Of a stretch of DNA of 22,713 nucleotides, positions 6,468-14,901 are shown one piece after another (the stretch's first letter is position 1; each line of letters begins with the position of its first letter). The notes beneath the pieces are model-generated. The model was given only the letters and a program-made list of their open reading frames with translations. It made no database searches and was not told the DNA's origin. A program made the position numbers and the translations under genes. Source of the stretch: Sedimentisphaerales bacterium (GTDB lineage: Bacteria > Planctomycetota > Phycisphaerae > Sedimentisphaerales > SG8-4); NCBI GenBank assembly GCA_016928975.1, contig JAFGJR010000292.1, forward strand, positions 1 through 22,713, read 5' to 3'.

Positions 6468-7571
6468 CTACGTTGAGCACTGTCGCACGTTCAGGGACCG
6501 GCGCAGTTGCACGGCGAGATCGAAGATCTCCTCTCTCGTGACACCGGCTTGCTCATACATCGCGAAGATGTTCTCATCGGGTGTCTCGGGGGGCACGGTG
6601 TGAGAGGCGGCGAGGATGTAGCCTCCGCCGTCGCAGGCCATCCCTTCGAGCAACTCGGCGGTTGCCTTGCGGACCTGGTCGGCCGTGCCGCTGGGCAGGA
6701 CGCCTTGCGTATCGACCCCGCCCATGAAGGCCAGCTCCCGGCCGAATTCCCTCTTCAGCTCCAGTGGATGCATGCCGGGGCAGTTGCACTGGATGGGGTT
6801 CAGCACGTTCACGCCGATCTCGATCAGGTCCGGGATGATCGGCCGGATCGCGCCGCAGGAGTGGAACGCCACGATGATCCCGCGTCTCGCGGCCACGTCG
6901 GCGTTCTGCTTCAACAGCGGCTTGACCATGTCCCGCCACATGTCCGGGCGCATCAGCATGGATTGCTGACCGCCGGCGTCGTCGCCCAGCCACAACCAGT
7001 CGATCTCGAACCGCTGACACGCTGCCTCGGACAGGGCGATTGAGAACTCGGCGCTGCGTCTCATCATCTCCTTCGCCAGGTCCGGCTGAAGCGCGATCTC
7101 CATCAGCGTCTTCTCCATCCCTTGCAGCCGCCAGTACATCTCGAACACGCACGGCGAAACATCGCAGCCGATGAAGCAGCCGGCCTTGAATTCCATCACG
7201 GGTTTCATCAGGTCCACGAGCGCACCGACGCGATCAAACGGGAACTTGTATTGCCGTACCTGCCTCTCATCCGCGTGGGCCAGAGGGTACCGCGAGATCT
7301 GGTTGAAGCCGTCGATCCGCGTCCATTCGATTCCCCACTCGTCGACATGCGACTGGCCGTCGCGCTCGTGCACGATCCCCTCCATGGCGTAATTGTTGCT
7401 CACCCACGTCTGCCGGACGTCATCGCCCATCACAATCGGGACATACTGTGGCGGGATCTCCAGCAGCCTGCCCAGCCGCTCCCTCGTCTGCGGATGGTAC
7501 CACATGAAGATCGGCACACGATCCACGGGCTGTCGTCGCAATGCCGCGTATACGCGCTCCTTCGAGGTCAT
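6468..7571 (-). CDS. UroD-superfamily (MtaA/MtbA-like) protein, probably not a haem enzyme
   Basis: A 367-residue protein with the uroporphyrinogen decarboxylase fold signature (TSKERVYAALRRQPVDRVPI at the start). The substrate-binding Arg motif of true HemE near the N-terminus is absent. Instead FHSCG gives His237-x-Cys239, the zinc site of cobamide methyltransferases of the MtaA/MtbA group. The position where a third ligand (Cys) is expected reads AASH, so His324 may replace it. Such proteins are thought to act in methyl transfer or demethylation, but no corrinoid protein is encoded nearby. The ATG at 7571 overlaps the TGA of the upstream DUF362 gene by one base; a GTG at 7574 is the alternative. 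Translational coupling suggests a shared task. Substrate unknown. Confidence 0.82.
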   Translation of the reverse strand: MTSKERVYAALRRQPVDRVPIFMWYHPQTRERLGRLLEIPPQYVPIVMGDDVRQTWVSNNYAMEGIVHERDGQSHVDEWGIEWTRIDGFNQISRYPLAHADERQVRQYKFPFDRVGALVDLMKPVMEFKAGCFIGCDVSPCVFEMYWRLQGMEKTLMEIALQPDLAKEMMRRSAEFSIALSEAACQRFEIDWLWLGDDAGGQQSMLMRPDMWRDMVKPLLKQNADVAARRGIIVAFHSCGAIRPIIPDLIEIGVNVLNPIQCNCPGMHPLELKREFGRELAFMGGVDTQGVLPSGTADQVRKATAELLEGMACDGGGYILAASHTVPPETPDENIFAMYEQAGVTREEIFDLAVQLRRSLNVRQCST

Positions 7572-9145
7572 CACTGCACCAGCTCGATGCCGTTGCCCGT
7601 GCCGAGGTTGCGCGAGTACTTCTTATCCTTCGGATTGTTCCAGTGTTCGTGGACGCCCATGCTCTCCAAGACCGTCCCGTCGTCCTCCGGATCGTACCGC
7701 GTGCCGGAGGGCGCCTTGTTGGCCAGAGCGGCCTCGTGCAGATAGTTGTCGGGGTTGCCCACGACATCCACGACGATGGAGCCCGTGGCCTGCTCGTGTC
7801 GCAGGAAGTCGAGTCCCACCGAATCGATGGCCACCATGTCCTGCGAGGCCAGAAGGCTGGAGAACCAGTCGTTGCCGAAGGAGGCGAACTTGACCACGCC
7901 GGAGCTCTGGTTCTTGGCGGGATACAGTCCGTCGATCATGTAGAGCAGTGTTTTGCCCCCGATCTGCTTGTGTCCGTTCAAGTCCACCAGGCAGTTGTAC
8001 GAGCCCATCGCGCTGTTGCGACTGCTCGTGTCGTGCAGGGGCTGTGGCGTCCAGTTGTTCCTGTCGGAGAAGTAAGTGGACCCGAAATGATTCTTGGCGC
8101 AGAGGGTGACGCCACAGAGCGTGTGGGCCCGCAGCAGCGCCAGGTTGATCAGGTACCTGGCCTCAGTGACGCATCGCGGGAAGTATGCGGTGCCGGCCTT
8201 GGTCCGAAGCGGATTGGCGGTGTCTTCAACGGCTGCCACCCGGCTGCTGCCTGCGTTGTTCGGCGCAACGACGAACGCCACCGCCTGGAAATCGGGGTCG
8301 GGATTGGCCCTGATCTTCCGGACGATGGGGTCTCCGATGTTGCGCGAGGCATCGTAGACCGTAATGGCCGAGCCCGGCACGCCGGCCGTCTGGATGAGCT
8401 GATGCACCAGGGAATAGACAACCTGGGGACTGGGCATGCCGCCGTCCGGCTTCCATTGGGGCCGGCGGTCCTGATTCATATTGATCTTGACCGCGATCTT
8501 CTCGCCCTTGGCGTAGCCTGTGTCGCCTGAGCCTGCGGTCTTGTTGAAATGACGGAACAAGGCGTCCCACGCCTGGGCGTCGGTCGGCTTGCCCGTCAGC
8601 TTCCTGATCGCTGAGGACATCATGGCATCGACCGCTTTCTGGTCGGTGTTCTTGTCGTCCCACCAGTTGCCGGTCGAGCCGTCCCAGTGGGTGGCGTCGG
8701 CATCGCGGACCCACACGACACGACCGGGAAAGATTCCCCTGGCGGTTCCCATGGGGCTGTTCGCCGGTTCGCTCGGCGAGAAAGCCGCCGCCGCAGGCTT
8801 ACTGCCGGTCGCACAGATGGAAGCCCAGAGGATCGCGACGGCCGCCGCAGCGCATACCGCCGCCAGAACGTACCGCGATTGACGCACCAGGTGTCTGGCC
8901 CGGCGGTACACGATTGTCGAACCGATCAGGCCGATGAGCCACACCACGAAGCCGCTCGCCAGTGGGAAGGCCATGCGCTGGCATGGGTAGGCGGCCCGGC
9001 TCGGCTTGGGGATGACCCGGATCAGAAACCACAGCAGGGCGAGCAATCCCGTAATCGGCAACAACCGCATCAGCCAATGTCTTTGTCGTCTCGCGTGCAG
9101 CGGCTTGCCTGTCCTCGGACAGATTCTCTCGGCGTCTGGCTTCAT
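7571..9145 (-). CDS. Membrane-anchored DUF362 protein
   Basis: A 524-residue protein starting at the ATG with AAAGGG six bases upstream; a longer upstream frame lacks a ribosome site. Three hydrophobic segments (about residues 25-45, 59-80 and 92-112) anchor it. Residues about 160-500 match DUF362 (KIAVKINMN, LCGVTLCAKNHFGS, SQDMVAIDSVGLDFLR). DUF362 occurs in many proteins fused to iron-sulphur ferredoxin modules; here no CxxCxxC cluster motif is seen. The function of the family is not established. It is the first gene of the pair with the UroD-like gene and is divergent from the esterase operon, 229 bases away. The variant with an N-terminal three-helix anchor is one I associate with Planctomycetota and related groups, from memory. 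Confidence 0.8.
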   Translation of the reverse strand: MKPDAERICPRTGKPLHARRQRHWLMRLLPITGLLALLWFLIRVIPKPSRAAYPCQRMAFPLASGFVVWLIGLIGSTIVYRRARHLVRQSRYVLAAVCAAAAVAILWASICATGSKPAAAAFSPSEPANSPMGTARGIFPGRVVWVRDADATHWDGSTGNWWDDKNTDQKAVDAMMSSAIRKLTGKPTDAQAWDALFRHFNKTAGSGDTGYAKGEKIAVKINMNQDRRPQWKPDGGMPSPQVVYSLVHQLIQTAGVPGSAITVYDASRNIGDPIVRKIRANPDPDFQAVAFVVAPNNAGSSRVAAVEDTANPLRTKAGTAYFPRCVTEARYLINLALLRAHTLCGVTLCAKNHFGSTYFSDRNNWTPQPLHDTSSRNSAMGSYNCLVDLNGHKQIGGKTLLYMIDGLYPAKNQSSGVVKFASFGNDWFSSLLASQDMVAIDSVGLDFLRHEQATGSIVVDVVGNPDNYLHEAALANKAPSGTRYDPEDDGTVLESMGVHEHWNNPKDKKYSRNLGTGNGIELVQ

Positions 9146-9279
9146 GGCATACCCTTTCAGATGGTCCAGTTCGGCTGTACAGGGTAACATATTGGCAACG
9201 CTACTCAAGAGGAGAATTGAATCAGGGACACGACCCGTCGTGACTTCGTGACCAGGGCCTCACCGGTTGCCCTCGCTGT

Positions 9280-9308
9280 TTGCACCCGTCGGGACAGCAC
9301 GCTACAAT
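9280..9308 (+). promoter_or_regulatory. Putative sigma-70-type promoter of the esterase/peptidase operon
   Basis: TTGCAC (9280-9285) and TACAAT (9303-9308, five of six consensus bases) are separated by exactly 17 bases. Transcription would begin near 9315, giving a leader of about 60 bases before ATG 9375. It lies in the 229-base gap between divergent genes; the rest of that gap shows nothing I recognise. Confidence 0.45.
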
Positions 9309-9374
9309 GGCGTGACAGTCAACGGCGAAATGCCCGATGAATTGGTGGCTCTGTCATTGGAAATGGAGATATGT

Positions 9375-10505
9375 ATGGTGCTGAACCGCTTCGTTACGTC
9401 CATTCTGTTGATTGCTGCAACGTTTGCCTTTGCGGCAGAGACTGCCCAACCGCCTGCTGCCCCTACACCGCGGCGATCGCAGAGGCCCGTGACGCAGTCG
9501 CCCCAGGTGCATGCGGACCGACGAGTGATGTTTCGTCTCCGGGCGCCGAAGGCCGATGAGGTGGTGGTCAACGGTCAGTGGCCCAACGGACGTACGACGA
9601 TGGCCAAGGATAGCAATGATGTGTGGGCTGTCACCGTGGGTCCTATGGCGCCGGGAGTCTGGGAGTACAGCTTTCAGGTCGATGGCTTGCAGATGATCGA
9701 CCCGGGCAATCCGGCGATCAAGCCGATGCGCGAGCCTCGGACCAGCATTTTGCACATTCCCGGCCGGCCGCCGTTGCTGCACGACTTCCAGGGTGTCCCT
9801 CACGGCGTTGTGCACCAGCATACCTACTTCTCCAAAGCGCTCGGTCGCGTACGGGAACTGATGGTCTACACGCCCCCGGGCTATGAGAAGCAGATGGACG
9901 TGCGTTTCCCGACGCTCTACCTTCAGCACGGCATGGGCGACAACCAGGCGACCTGGGTCGCGCACGGCAAGGCGCACTGGATTCTCGACAACTTGATCGC
10001 GCAGGGGCGTGCCAGGCCGATGGTGATCGTGATGATGGACGGGCACGCAGCGACACCGGGGCCGGGTGGCCCGATGAACAACACGACGGCCTTCGAGCGG
10101 GACCTGCTGGAAGACGTTATGCCGTTTGTTGAGGCGGACTATCGGGTGAGGACCGAGGCCACCGGTCGAGCGATCGCCGGCCTGAGCATGGGCGGCGGAC
10201 AGTCGCTCACGATCGGCCTGAACCATCTGGACCGGTTCGCCTGGGTCGCCGGTTTCAGCGCGGGGGCGCCGTCTCGCGAGGCCATCGCTGCCACGCTGAA
10301 CGACACGAAGACCGCCAACGAGAAGCTCAAGTTACTCTGGATCGGCATTGGCAAGGATGACTTCCTGCGCCAGCGCAATGAGCAGTTCATCTCGTTGCTC
10401 ACCGAAAAGGGTCTGCGCCACGAGTGGCATCTGACCGAGGGCAATCATAGCTGGCGCGTTTGGCGAATCTACCTCGCCGAGCTGGCTCCGAAGCTGTTCC
10501 AGTAA
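9375..10505 (+). CDS. Secreted CE1-type esterase with N-terminal CBM48-like domain
   Basis: A 376-residue protein. ATG 9375 is chosen because GGAG (9365-9368) sits six bases before it and a signal peptide (MVLNRFVTSILLIAATFAFA) starts there. Residues about 50-125 form an E-set/CBM48-like beta domain (MFRLRAPKADEVVVNGQW). Residues 135-376 form an alpha/beta-hydrolase of the esterase D/feruloyl-acetylxylan esterase type: nucleophile Ser271 in GLSMGG, acid Asp328 or Asp329 in GKDDF, and His358 in EGNHSW. Family members remove feruloyl or acetyl groups from plant or algal polysaccharides. It is the first gene of an operon; the S9 peptidase starts 21 bases after its stop. The exact ester bond cleaved is not readable. 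Confidence 0.88.
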   Translation: MVLNRFVTSILLIAATFAFAAETAQPPAAPTPRRSQRPVTQSPQVHADRRVMFRLRAPKADEVVVNGQWPNGRTTMAKDSNDVWAVTVGPMAPGVWEYSFQVDGLQMIDPGNPAIKPMREPRTSILHIPGRPPLLHDFQGVPHGVVHQHTYFSKALGRVRELMVYTPPGYEKQMDVRFPTLYLQHGMGDNQATWVAHGKAHWILDNLIAQGRARPMVIVMMDGHAATPGPGGPMNNTTAFERDLLEDVMPFVEADYRVRTEATGRAIAGLSMGGGQSLTIGLNHLDRFAWVAGFSAGAPSREAIAATLNDTKTANEKLKLLWIGIGKDDFLRQRNEQFISLLTEKGLRHEWHLTEGNHSWRVWRIYLAELAPKLFQ

Positions 10506-10526
10506 TCCGCCGTACGGCCTTGAGCT

Positions 10527-12797
10527 ATGCCAGAAAGACTCCTGATTCGCTTGTGCATCCTGTTGGTCCTGTGCGGCCTGGCGGCCGCTGGGGATGCGAA
10601 TGACCGCTCGCTGCTGACCGTTGAGAGGATCTTTGACTCCAACGAGTTCAAGCCGCAAGAGCGCGGCCGGTTCCGATGGCTCGAAGACGGCTCCGCATAC
10701 ACCGTCCTGGAGGACTCCGCCGAGACGAAGGGCGGAAAGGACATCGTGCAGTATGACCCTCGAACAGGTGCACGTGAGATCGCTGTGCCGGCACGGGACC
10801 TCGTGCCCGACGGTCAATCCCAGCCGCTCAAGATCGACGAGTATTCCTGGTCGAAAGACCGCCGCAAGCTGCTGGTCTTCACGAACGCCAAACGCGTGTG
10901 GCGGACAAACTCCCGGGGCGACTACTGGGTGCTCGACCTGGATCGTGGATCGCTGAAGAAGCTCGGAGGCAAGGCGAAACCATCCACACTGATGTTCGCC
11001 AAGTTCTCGCCGGACGGCCGGCGCGTCGCCTATCTGCGCGACCGCAACCTCTACGTCCAGGACCTGCGAACGCTCAAGATCAGGCGGCTCACACGGGATG
11101 GCGGTGAGAAGATCATCAACGGCACAGGAGATTGGGTCTATGAGGAGGAGTTCGAGCTGCGCGACGGATTCCAGTGGAGTCCGGACAGCAAGTCCATCGC
11201 GTACTGGCAGTTCGACACTTCCGGCGTGCCCGAATTCTCTCTCATCAACAACACCGGCTCGCTATATCCGCAGGTCACGACAATCCCCTATCCCAAAGTG
11301 GGACAGAAGAACTCCGCGTGCCGGGTCGGGATCGTCAAAGCCTCCGGCGGGGCGACACGCTGGCTGCGGGTCTCGAAGGACCTTCGGAATCACTACATCC
11401 CCCGGATGAGCTGGGCGGTTGACTCAGAGTCTGTCATTCTGCAACAGCTTAACCGTCTGCAGAATACAAACGAGGTAATCATCGCCGATGTTCGCACAGG
11501 GGTATGTCGGCAGGTGCTGTGCGAGGCGGACGATGCGTGGGTGGAAGTCTGCGACGGTCTGATGTGGCTCGATGAGGGCAAGCGCTTCACATGGCTGAGC
11601 GAGCGGGATGGGTGGCAACACCTCTACCGAATCTCGCGTTGCGATGGACAAGCCACGCTCTTGACGCCGGGGCAGTCCGATATGATGCGCCTTGACCGCG
11701 TCGATGAGAAAGGTGGATGGGCATATTACACAGCCTCACCCGACAATCCCACCCAGCGGTATTTGTATCGCGTCCCACTTGATGGCAGCGCCGGGACGGA
11801 GCGAATCACGCCGCTGGATCAGCCGGGAATGCACTCCTACGACATCTCGCCCGATAGCGGATGGGCACTGCACACGTACTCGTCGTTCGACGTCCCGCCG
11901 GTGACCGAGCTGGTGTCACTCCCGGACCATAAGATCGCCCGGGTGCTCGCAGACAACTCGCAATTGCGGGAGAAAGTGGCTGCTCTCAAGAGGTGTCCCA
12001 CGGAGTTCTTTCGCGTGGACATCGGTAATGGCGTGCTGCTGGACGCCTGGTGCATGAAACCGCCTGACTTCGATCCGGCCAGACGCTATCCGTTGCTCTT
12101 TCACGTCTACGGCGAGCCGGCGGGGCAGACGGTTCTCGATCAGTGGGGCGGCGAGAAGTACCTCTGGCACTTGCTGCTCGCCCAGCGCGGATGCCTCGTG
12201 ATGAGCATCGACAACCGCGGCACGCCGGCCCCCCGCGGGCGCCAATGGCGCAAGTGCATCTACAGGCAGATCGGCATCCTGGCCTCCGCCGACCAGGCGG
12301 CCGCCGCACGACAGATCATCGCGCAGCGACCCTATATCGATCCCAATCGAGTAGGCATCTGGGGCTGGAGCGGCGGCGGGTCCATGACGCTCAATGCAGT
12401 CTTCCGCTACCCAGACCTCTACCGCACCGCCATCGCGATTGCCTTCATCAGCAACCAGCGATTCTATGACACCATCTACCAGGAGCGGTACATGGGCCTG
12501 CCCGACGACAATCCCGACGGCTACAAAAACGGCTCGCCCATTACGTTTGCCCACCAGCTCGAAGGGAACCTGCTGCTCATCCACGGCACCGGCGACGACA
12601 ACTGTCACTACCAGAACTGCGAGGCCCTGATCGACGAGCTGATCCGTCACAAGAAGCAGTTCCGCATGATGGCCTATCCGAACCGGACCCACAGCATCAA
12701 GGAGGGCGACAACACCTGGCTGCATCTCTACACGCTGATGACGCAATACCTCGAAGAGAATCTGCTTCGGGAGCCGTCACAGATCACAGCTCAATGA
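10527..12797 (+). CDS. DPP-IV-like S9 serine peptidase (with Glu-Glu exopeptidase motif)
   Basis: A 756-residue exported protein with a signal peptide cut near residue 21. Residues about 80-500 form the beta-propeller (DPPIV_N). It contains DWVYEEEFE, in which Glu207/Glu208 match the pair that holds the substrate N-terminus in dipeptidyl peptidase IV. Residues about 530-750 are the alpha/beta-hydrolase domain with Ser615 in GWSGGGS, Asp690 in GTGDDN and His722 in NRTHS. The complete triad and the Glu pair suggest a true dipeptidyl aminopeptidase. The nucleophile motif has Gly where most DPP-IV proteins have Tyr (GWSYGG). It lies 21 bases downstream of the esterase. Its last 14 bases overlap the 3' end of the convergent GH42 gene. 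Confidence 0.92.
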   Translation: MPERLLIRLCILLVLCGLAAAGDANDRSLLTVERIFDSNEFKPQERGRFRWLEDGSAYTVLEDSAETKGGKDIVQYDPRTGAREIAVPARDLVPDGQSQPLKIDEYSWSKDRRKLLVFTNAKRVWRTNSRGDYWVLDLDRGSLKKLGGKAKPSTLMFAKFSPDGRRVAYLRDRNLYVQDLRTLKIRRLTRDGGEKIINGTGDWVYEEEFELRDGFQWSPDSKSIAYWQFDTSGVPEFSLINNTGSLYPQVTTIPYPKVGQKNSACRVGIVKASGGATRWLRVSKDLRNHYIPRMSWAVDSESVILQQLNRLQNTNEVIIADVRTGVCRQVLCEADDAWVEVCDGLMWLDEGKRFTWLSERDGWQHLYRISRCDGQATLLTPGQSDMMRLDRVDEKGGWAYYTASPDNPTQRYLYRVPLDGSAGTERITPLDQPGMHSYDISPDSGWALHTYSSFDVPPVTELVSLPDHKIARVLADNSQLREKVAALKRCPTEFFRVDIGNGVLLDAWCMKPPDFDPARRYPLLFHVYGEPAGQTVLDQWGGEKYLWHLLLAQRGCLVMSIDNRGTPAPRGRQWRKCIYRQIGILASADQAAAARQIIAQRPYIDPNRVGIWGWSGGGSMTLNAVFRYPDLYRTAIAIAFISNQRFYDTIYQERYMGLPDDNPDGYKNGSPITFAHQLEGNLLLIHGTGDDNCHYQNCEALIDELIRHKKQFRMMAYPNRTHSIKEGDNTWLHLYTLMTQYLEENLLREPSQITAQ

Positions 12798-14883
12798 CGG
12801 CTACCCCGAACCTGTCCAGATCGATGATCCCTTGCGTCCTCTTGTCGTTTAGCAGCTCGAGCTTGTCCTTGGGTACCTTCACCCTCCTGGGCTCGTCGGT
12901 GTGGTTGATGAGGAACAACAGGCTCTTGCCCTGTCCCTGGCGCAGCGATGCCTCCACGCCAGCCGGAGGAACGACCGACGGACGGACGTCGGCGTCCTTC
13001 AGCAGTCGGTCGATAAGGGCGTCGTAGAAATCGTCTTCACTGATCACGGCCCCGACGTACCACCCCTTGCCCTTGCCGTATTCGTTGCGTGTGACCGCCG
13101 CGAAAGGCTGCATGTGCCATTGACCGATATAGCCGGCCAGGGCCTTGGCGCCCTGGGGTTTCACCCAGTCCACATACTGGATCGCCGTGCCGGTCAGACC
13201 GTCGTCGCCGACGACCCGGTAGGAGGAGTCTGCGCCGAGCGAGCTGTACTCTTCAATCGTGATGCCCAGAGGCTCGGACAGCAATCCCGGGAGCGTTCTG
13301 TCGTGGCAGAGGTTGAACTCGTCCTTGACGCCTGTTCTACAATCGGCGAGCAGGACACCGCCATCTTTGACGTACGCATCCAATTTGCGGGCGGTCTCGT
13401 CCGGCAAGATCGACAGGTCGGGCGCCAGGACCAGCTTGTACGGCGACAAATCCGCCTGCCGGCTGACGATGTCCACGTTGACACCGGCTCGCATGATGGC
13501 ATTGTAGTAGCGTCGTATCGCATTTTGCAGGCTGTTGCCGGCGAAGCCGGGCTGAAAGCTGAGCGACCACAGGTTATCGTAGTCATAGACGATGGCGACG
13601 TCTGACATGACCGTGGTGCCGCGCAGGTGACCCTCCAGCCTGCGGAATTCCTTGGCGGTCTGCGCCGCCTCCTTGTAGCGTCGCAGCGGCTCGCCGTCGT
13701 GGCCGAGCAGGCCGTGCCAGTATTGCTCGCGTCCGACGGTGCAGGTCCGCCAGCGGAACCAGATCTGTCCGTCCGAGCCGTGCGCGAGCTGTTGGTAGGC
13801 GATCTTGCGGATCTCGCCGGGCCACGGATTGCGTCCGAAGCTCTCCCAGCCGCAGGGACCGGCCGTTTGCTCCATGATCATGAAGTTCTTCCGCTTCAGC
13901 CCTCGCATGACATCGGCGGACAGCGACGCATCATACGGAATGTTCGGCTTGTCCGACCAGATCGGGTAATTGTCCCACGAGACGAAGTCGAGGTCGCGGG
14001 CCATCTCGTAGTAGTCGAGGGCGCTGAACAGACCCATGAAGTTGTGCGTGATGAAGTCGTCCGGGCAGAGCTCGCGAAGGATTGCCACCTGGCCCGTCTG
14101 GAAACGCGCCTGCTGCTGCGTGATGAAGCGTTTCCAGTCGAGACACGCGCTCGGGTTGCCCATGACCCAGGAGCGATCCGTGGCGCAGTCCGGGATCGTG
14201 ATCTGGTCCCAGGCGGTGAACTTGAGTCCCCAGAAGCGATTGCCCCAGGCGCGGTTCAGCTCGTCGAGCGTGCCGTACTTCCTCTGGAGCCAGAACTGGA
14301 ACCGGGCCAGGCAGGACGGGCAGAAGCACTCTTCGCCGCCGAACTCGTTGTCGATCTGCCAGCCGATGACATTGCGTTGCCTGGCGAAATGTGCGGCCAT
14401 TGCCAGCGTGATTCGCTCTGACAGCAGGCGGTAATCGCGGTTGGAATAGCAGTTGTTCTTGCGGCCGCCCCAGACGACGCGTGTGCCGTCCGTTTTCATC
14501 CTCAGGGCCTCCGGATACTTGCGGGCGAGCCAGGCGGGCATGACGGCGGTGGGCGTGCCGAGAATCACGTTGATGTCGTAGCGCGCGAGGAGCTTGATCG
14601 CATCGTCCAGCCAACTGAAATCGTACTGGCCCTCCTGCGGCTCCATGTCGATCCACGCGAACTCCGCCAGGCGCACGACGTTGAAGCCCGCTTCCTTCAT
14701 AAGCCTGGCGTCGGTTTCCCACCTTTCTCGCGGCCAATGCTCGGGGTAGTAGTCCACGCCAATGAACATCGACCGCCCAGGCGCAAGCACCGGCTGTCCC
14801 TGCGCAGCGGCTGTCTGGGCGAGGCCAGCCACCGGCAGCCAACAGCTCACAACGATTCCGGCGAGTATTGCACGTCGTTTCAT
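12784..14883 (-). CDS. Secreted GH42 beta-galactosidase
   Basis: A 699-residue protein with a signal peptide (MKRRAILAGIVVSCWLPVAGLA). Residues about 40-420 are the GH42 TIM barrel: acid/base Glu180 in QIDNEFG and nucleophile Glu338 in MIMEQTAG. The zinc-type cysteine cluster (EECFCPSC, with an earlier NNCYSN) is present. Residues about 420-620 form the trimerisation domain, followed by a C-terminal beta domain. GH42 enzymes hydrolyse terminal beta-galactosides. Most are cytoplasmic, so the signal peptide is notable. AGGAAAGG seven bases upstream fixes the start. It is the last gene of the four-gene leftward operon (18 bases after the beta-helix gene) and overlaps the convergent S9 gene by 14 bases. 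Confidence 0.92.
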   Translation of the reverse strand: MKRRAILAGIVVSCWLPVAGLAQTAAAQGQPVLAPGRSMFIGVDYYPEHWPRERWETDARLMKEAGFNVVRLAEFAWIDMEPQEGQYDFSWLDDAIKLLARYDINVILGTPTAVMPAWLARKYPEALRMKTDGTRVVWGGRKNNCYSNRDYRLLSERITLAMAAHFARQRNVIGWQIDNEFGGEECFCPSCLARFQFWLQRKYGTLDELNRAWGNRFWGLKFTAWDQITIPDCATDRSWVMGNPSACLDWKRFITQQQARFQTGQVAILRELCPDDFITHNFMGLFSALDYYEMARDLDFVSWDNYPIWSDKPNIPYDASLSADVMRGLKRKNFMIMEQTAGPCGWESFGRNPWPGEIRKIAYQQLAHGSDGQIWFRWRTCTVGREQYWHGLLGHDGEPLRRYKEAAQTAKEFRRLEGHLRGTTVMSDVAIVYDYDNLWSLSFQPGFAGNSLQNAIRRYYNAIMRAGVNVDIVSRQADLSPYKLVLAPDLSILPDETARKLDAYVKDGGVLLADCRTGVKDEFNLCHDRTLPGLLSEPLGITIEEYSSLGADSSYRVVGDDGLTGTAIQYVDWVKPQGAKALAGYIGQWHMQPFAAVTRNEYGKGKGWYVGAVISEDDFYDALIDRLLKDADVRPSVVPPAGVEASLRQGQGKSLLFLINHTDEPRRVKVPKDKLELLNDKRTQGIIDLDRFGVAVIEL

Positions 14884-14901
14884 GTTCCGGCCTTTCCTGT
14901 G

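Noticed and set aside
6468..7571. Annotation as haem-pathway uroporphyrinogen decarboxylase (hemE)
   Set aside because: The N-terminal Arg-containing substrate motif of HemE is missing and a His-x-Cys metal site is present, as in the methyltransferase branch of the superfamily.
7541..8530. Plus-strand open frame (329 codons) opposite the DUF362 gene
   Set aside because: Antisense shadow; the opposite strand has conserved DUF362 motifs and a ribosome site.
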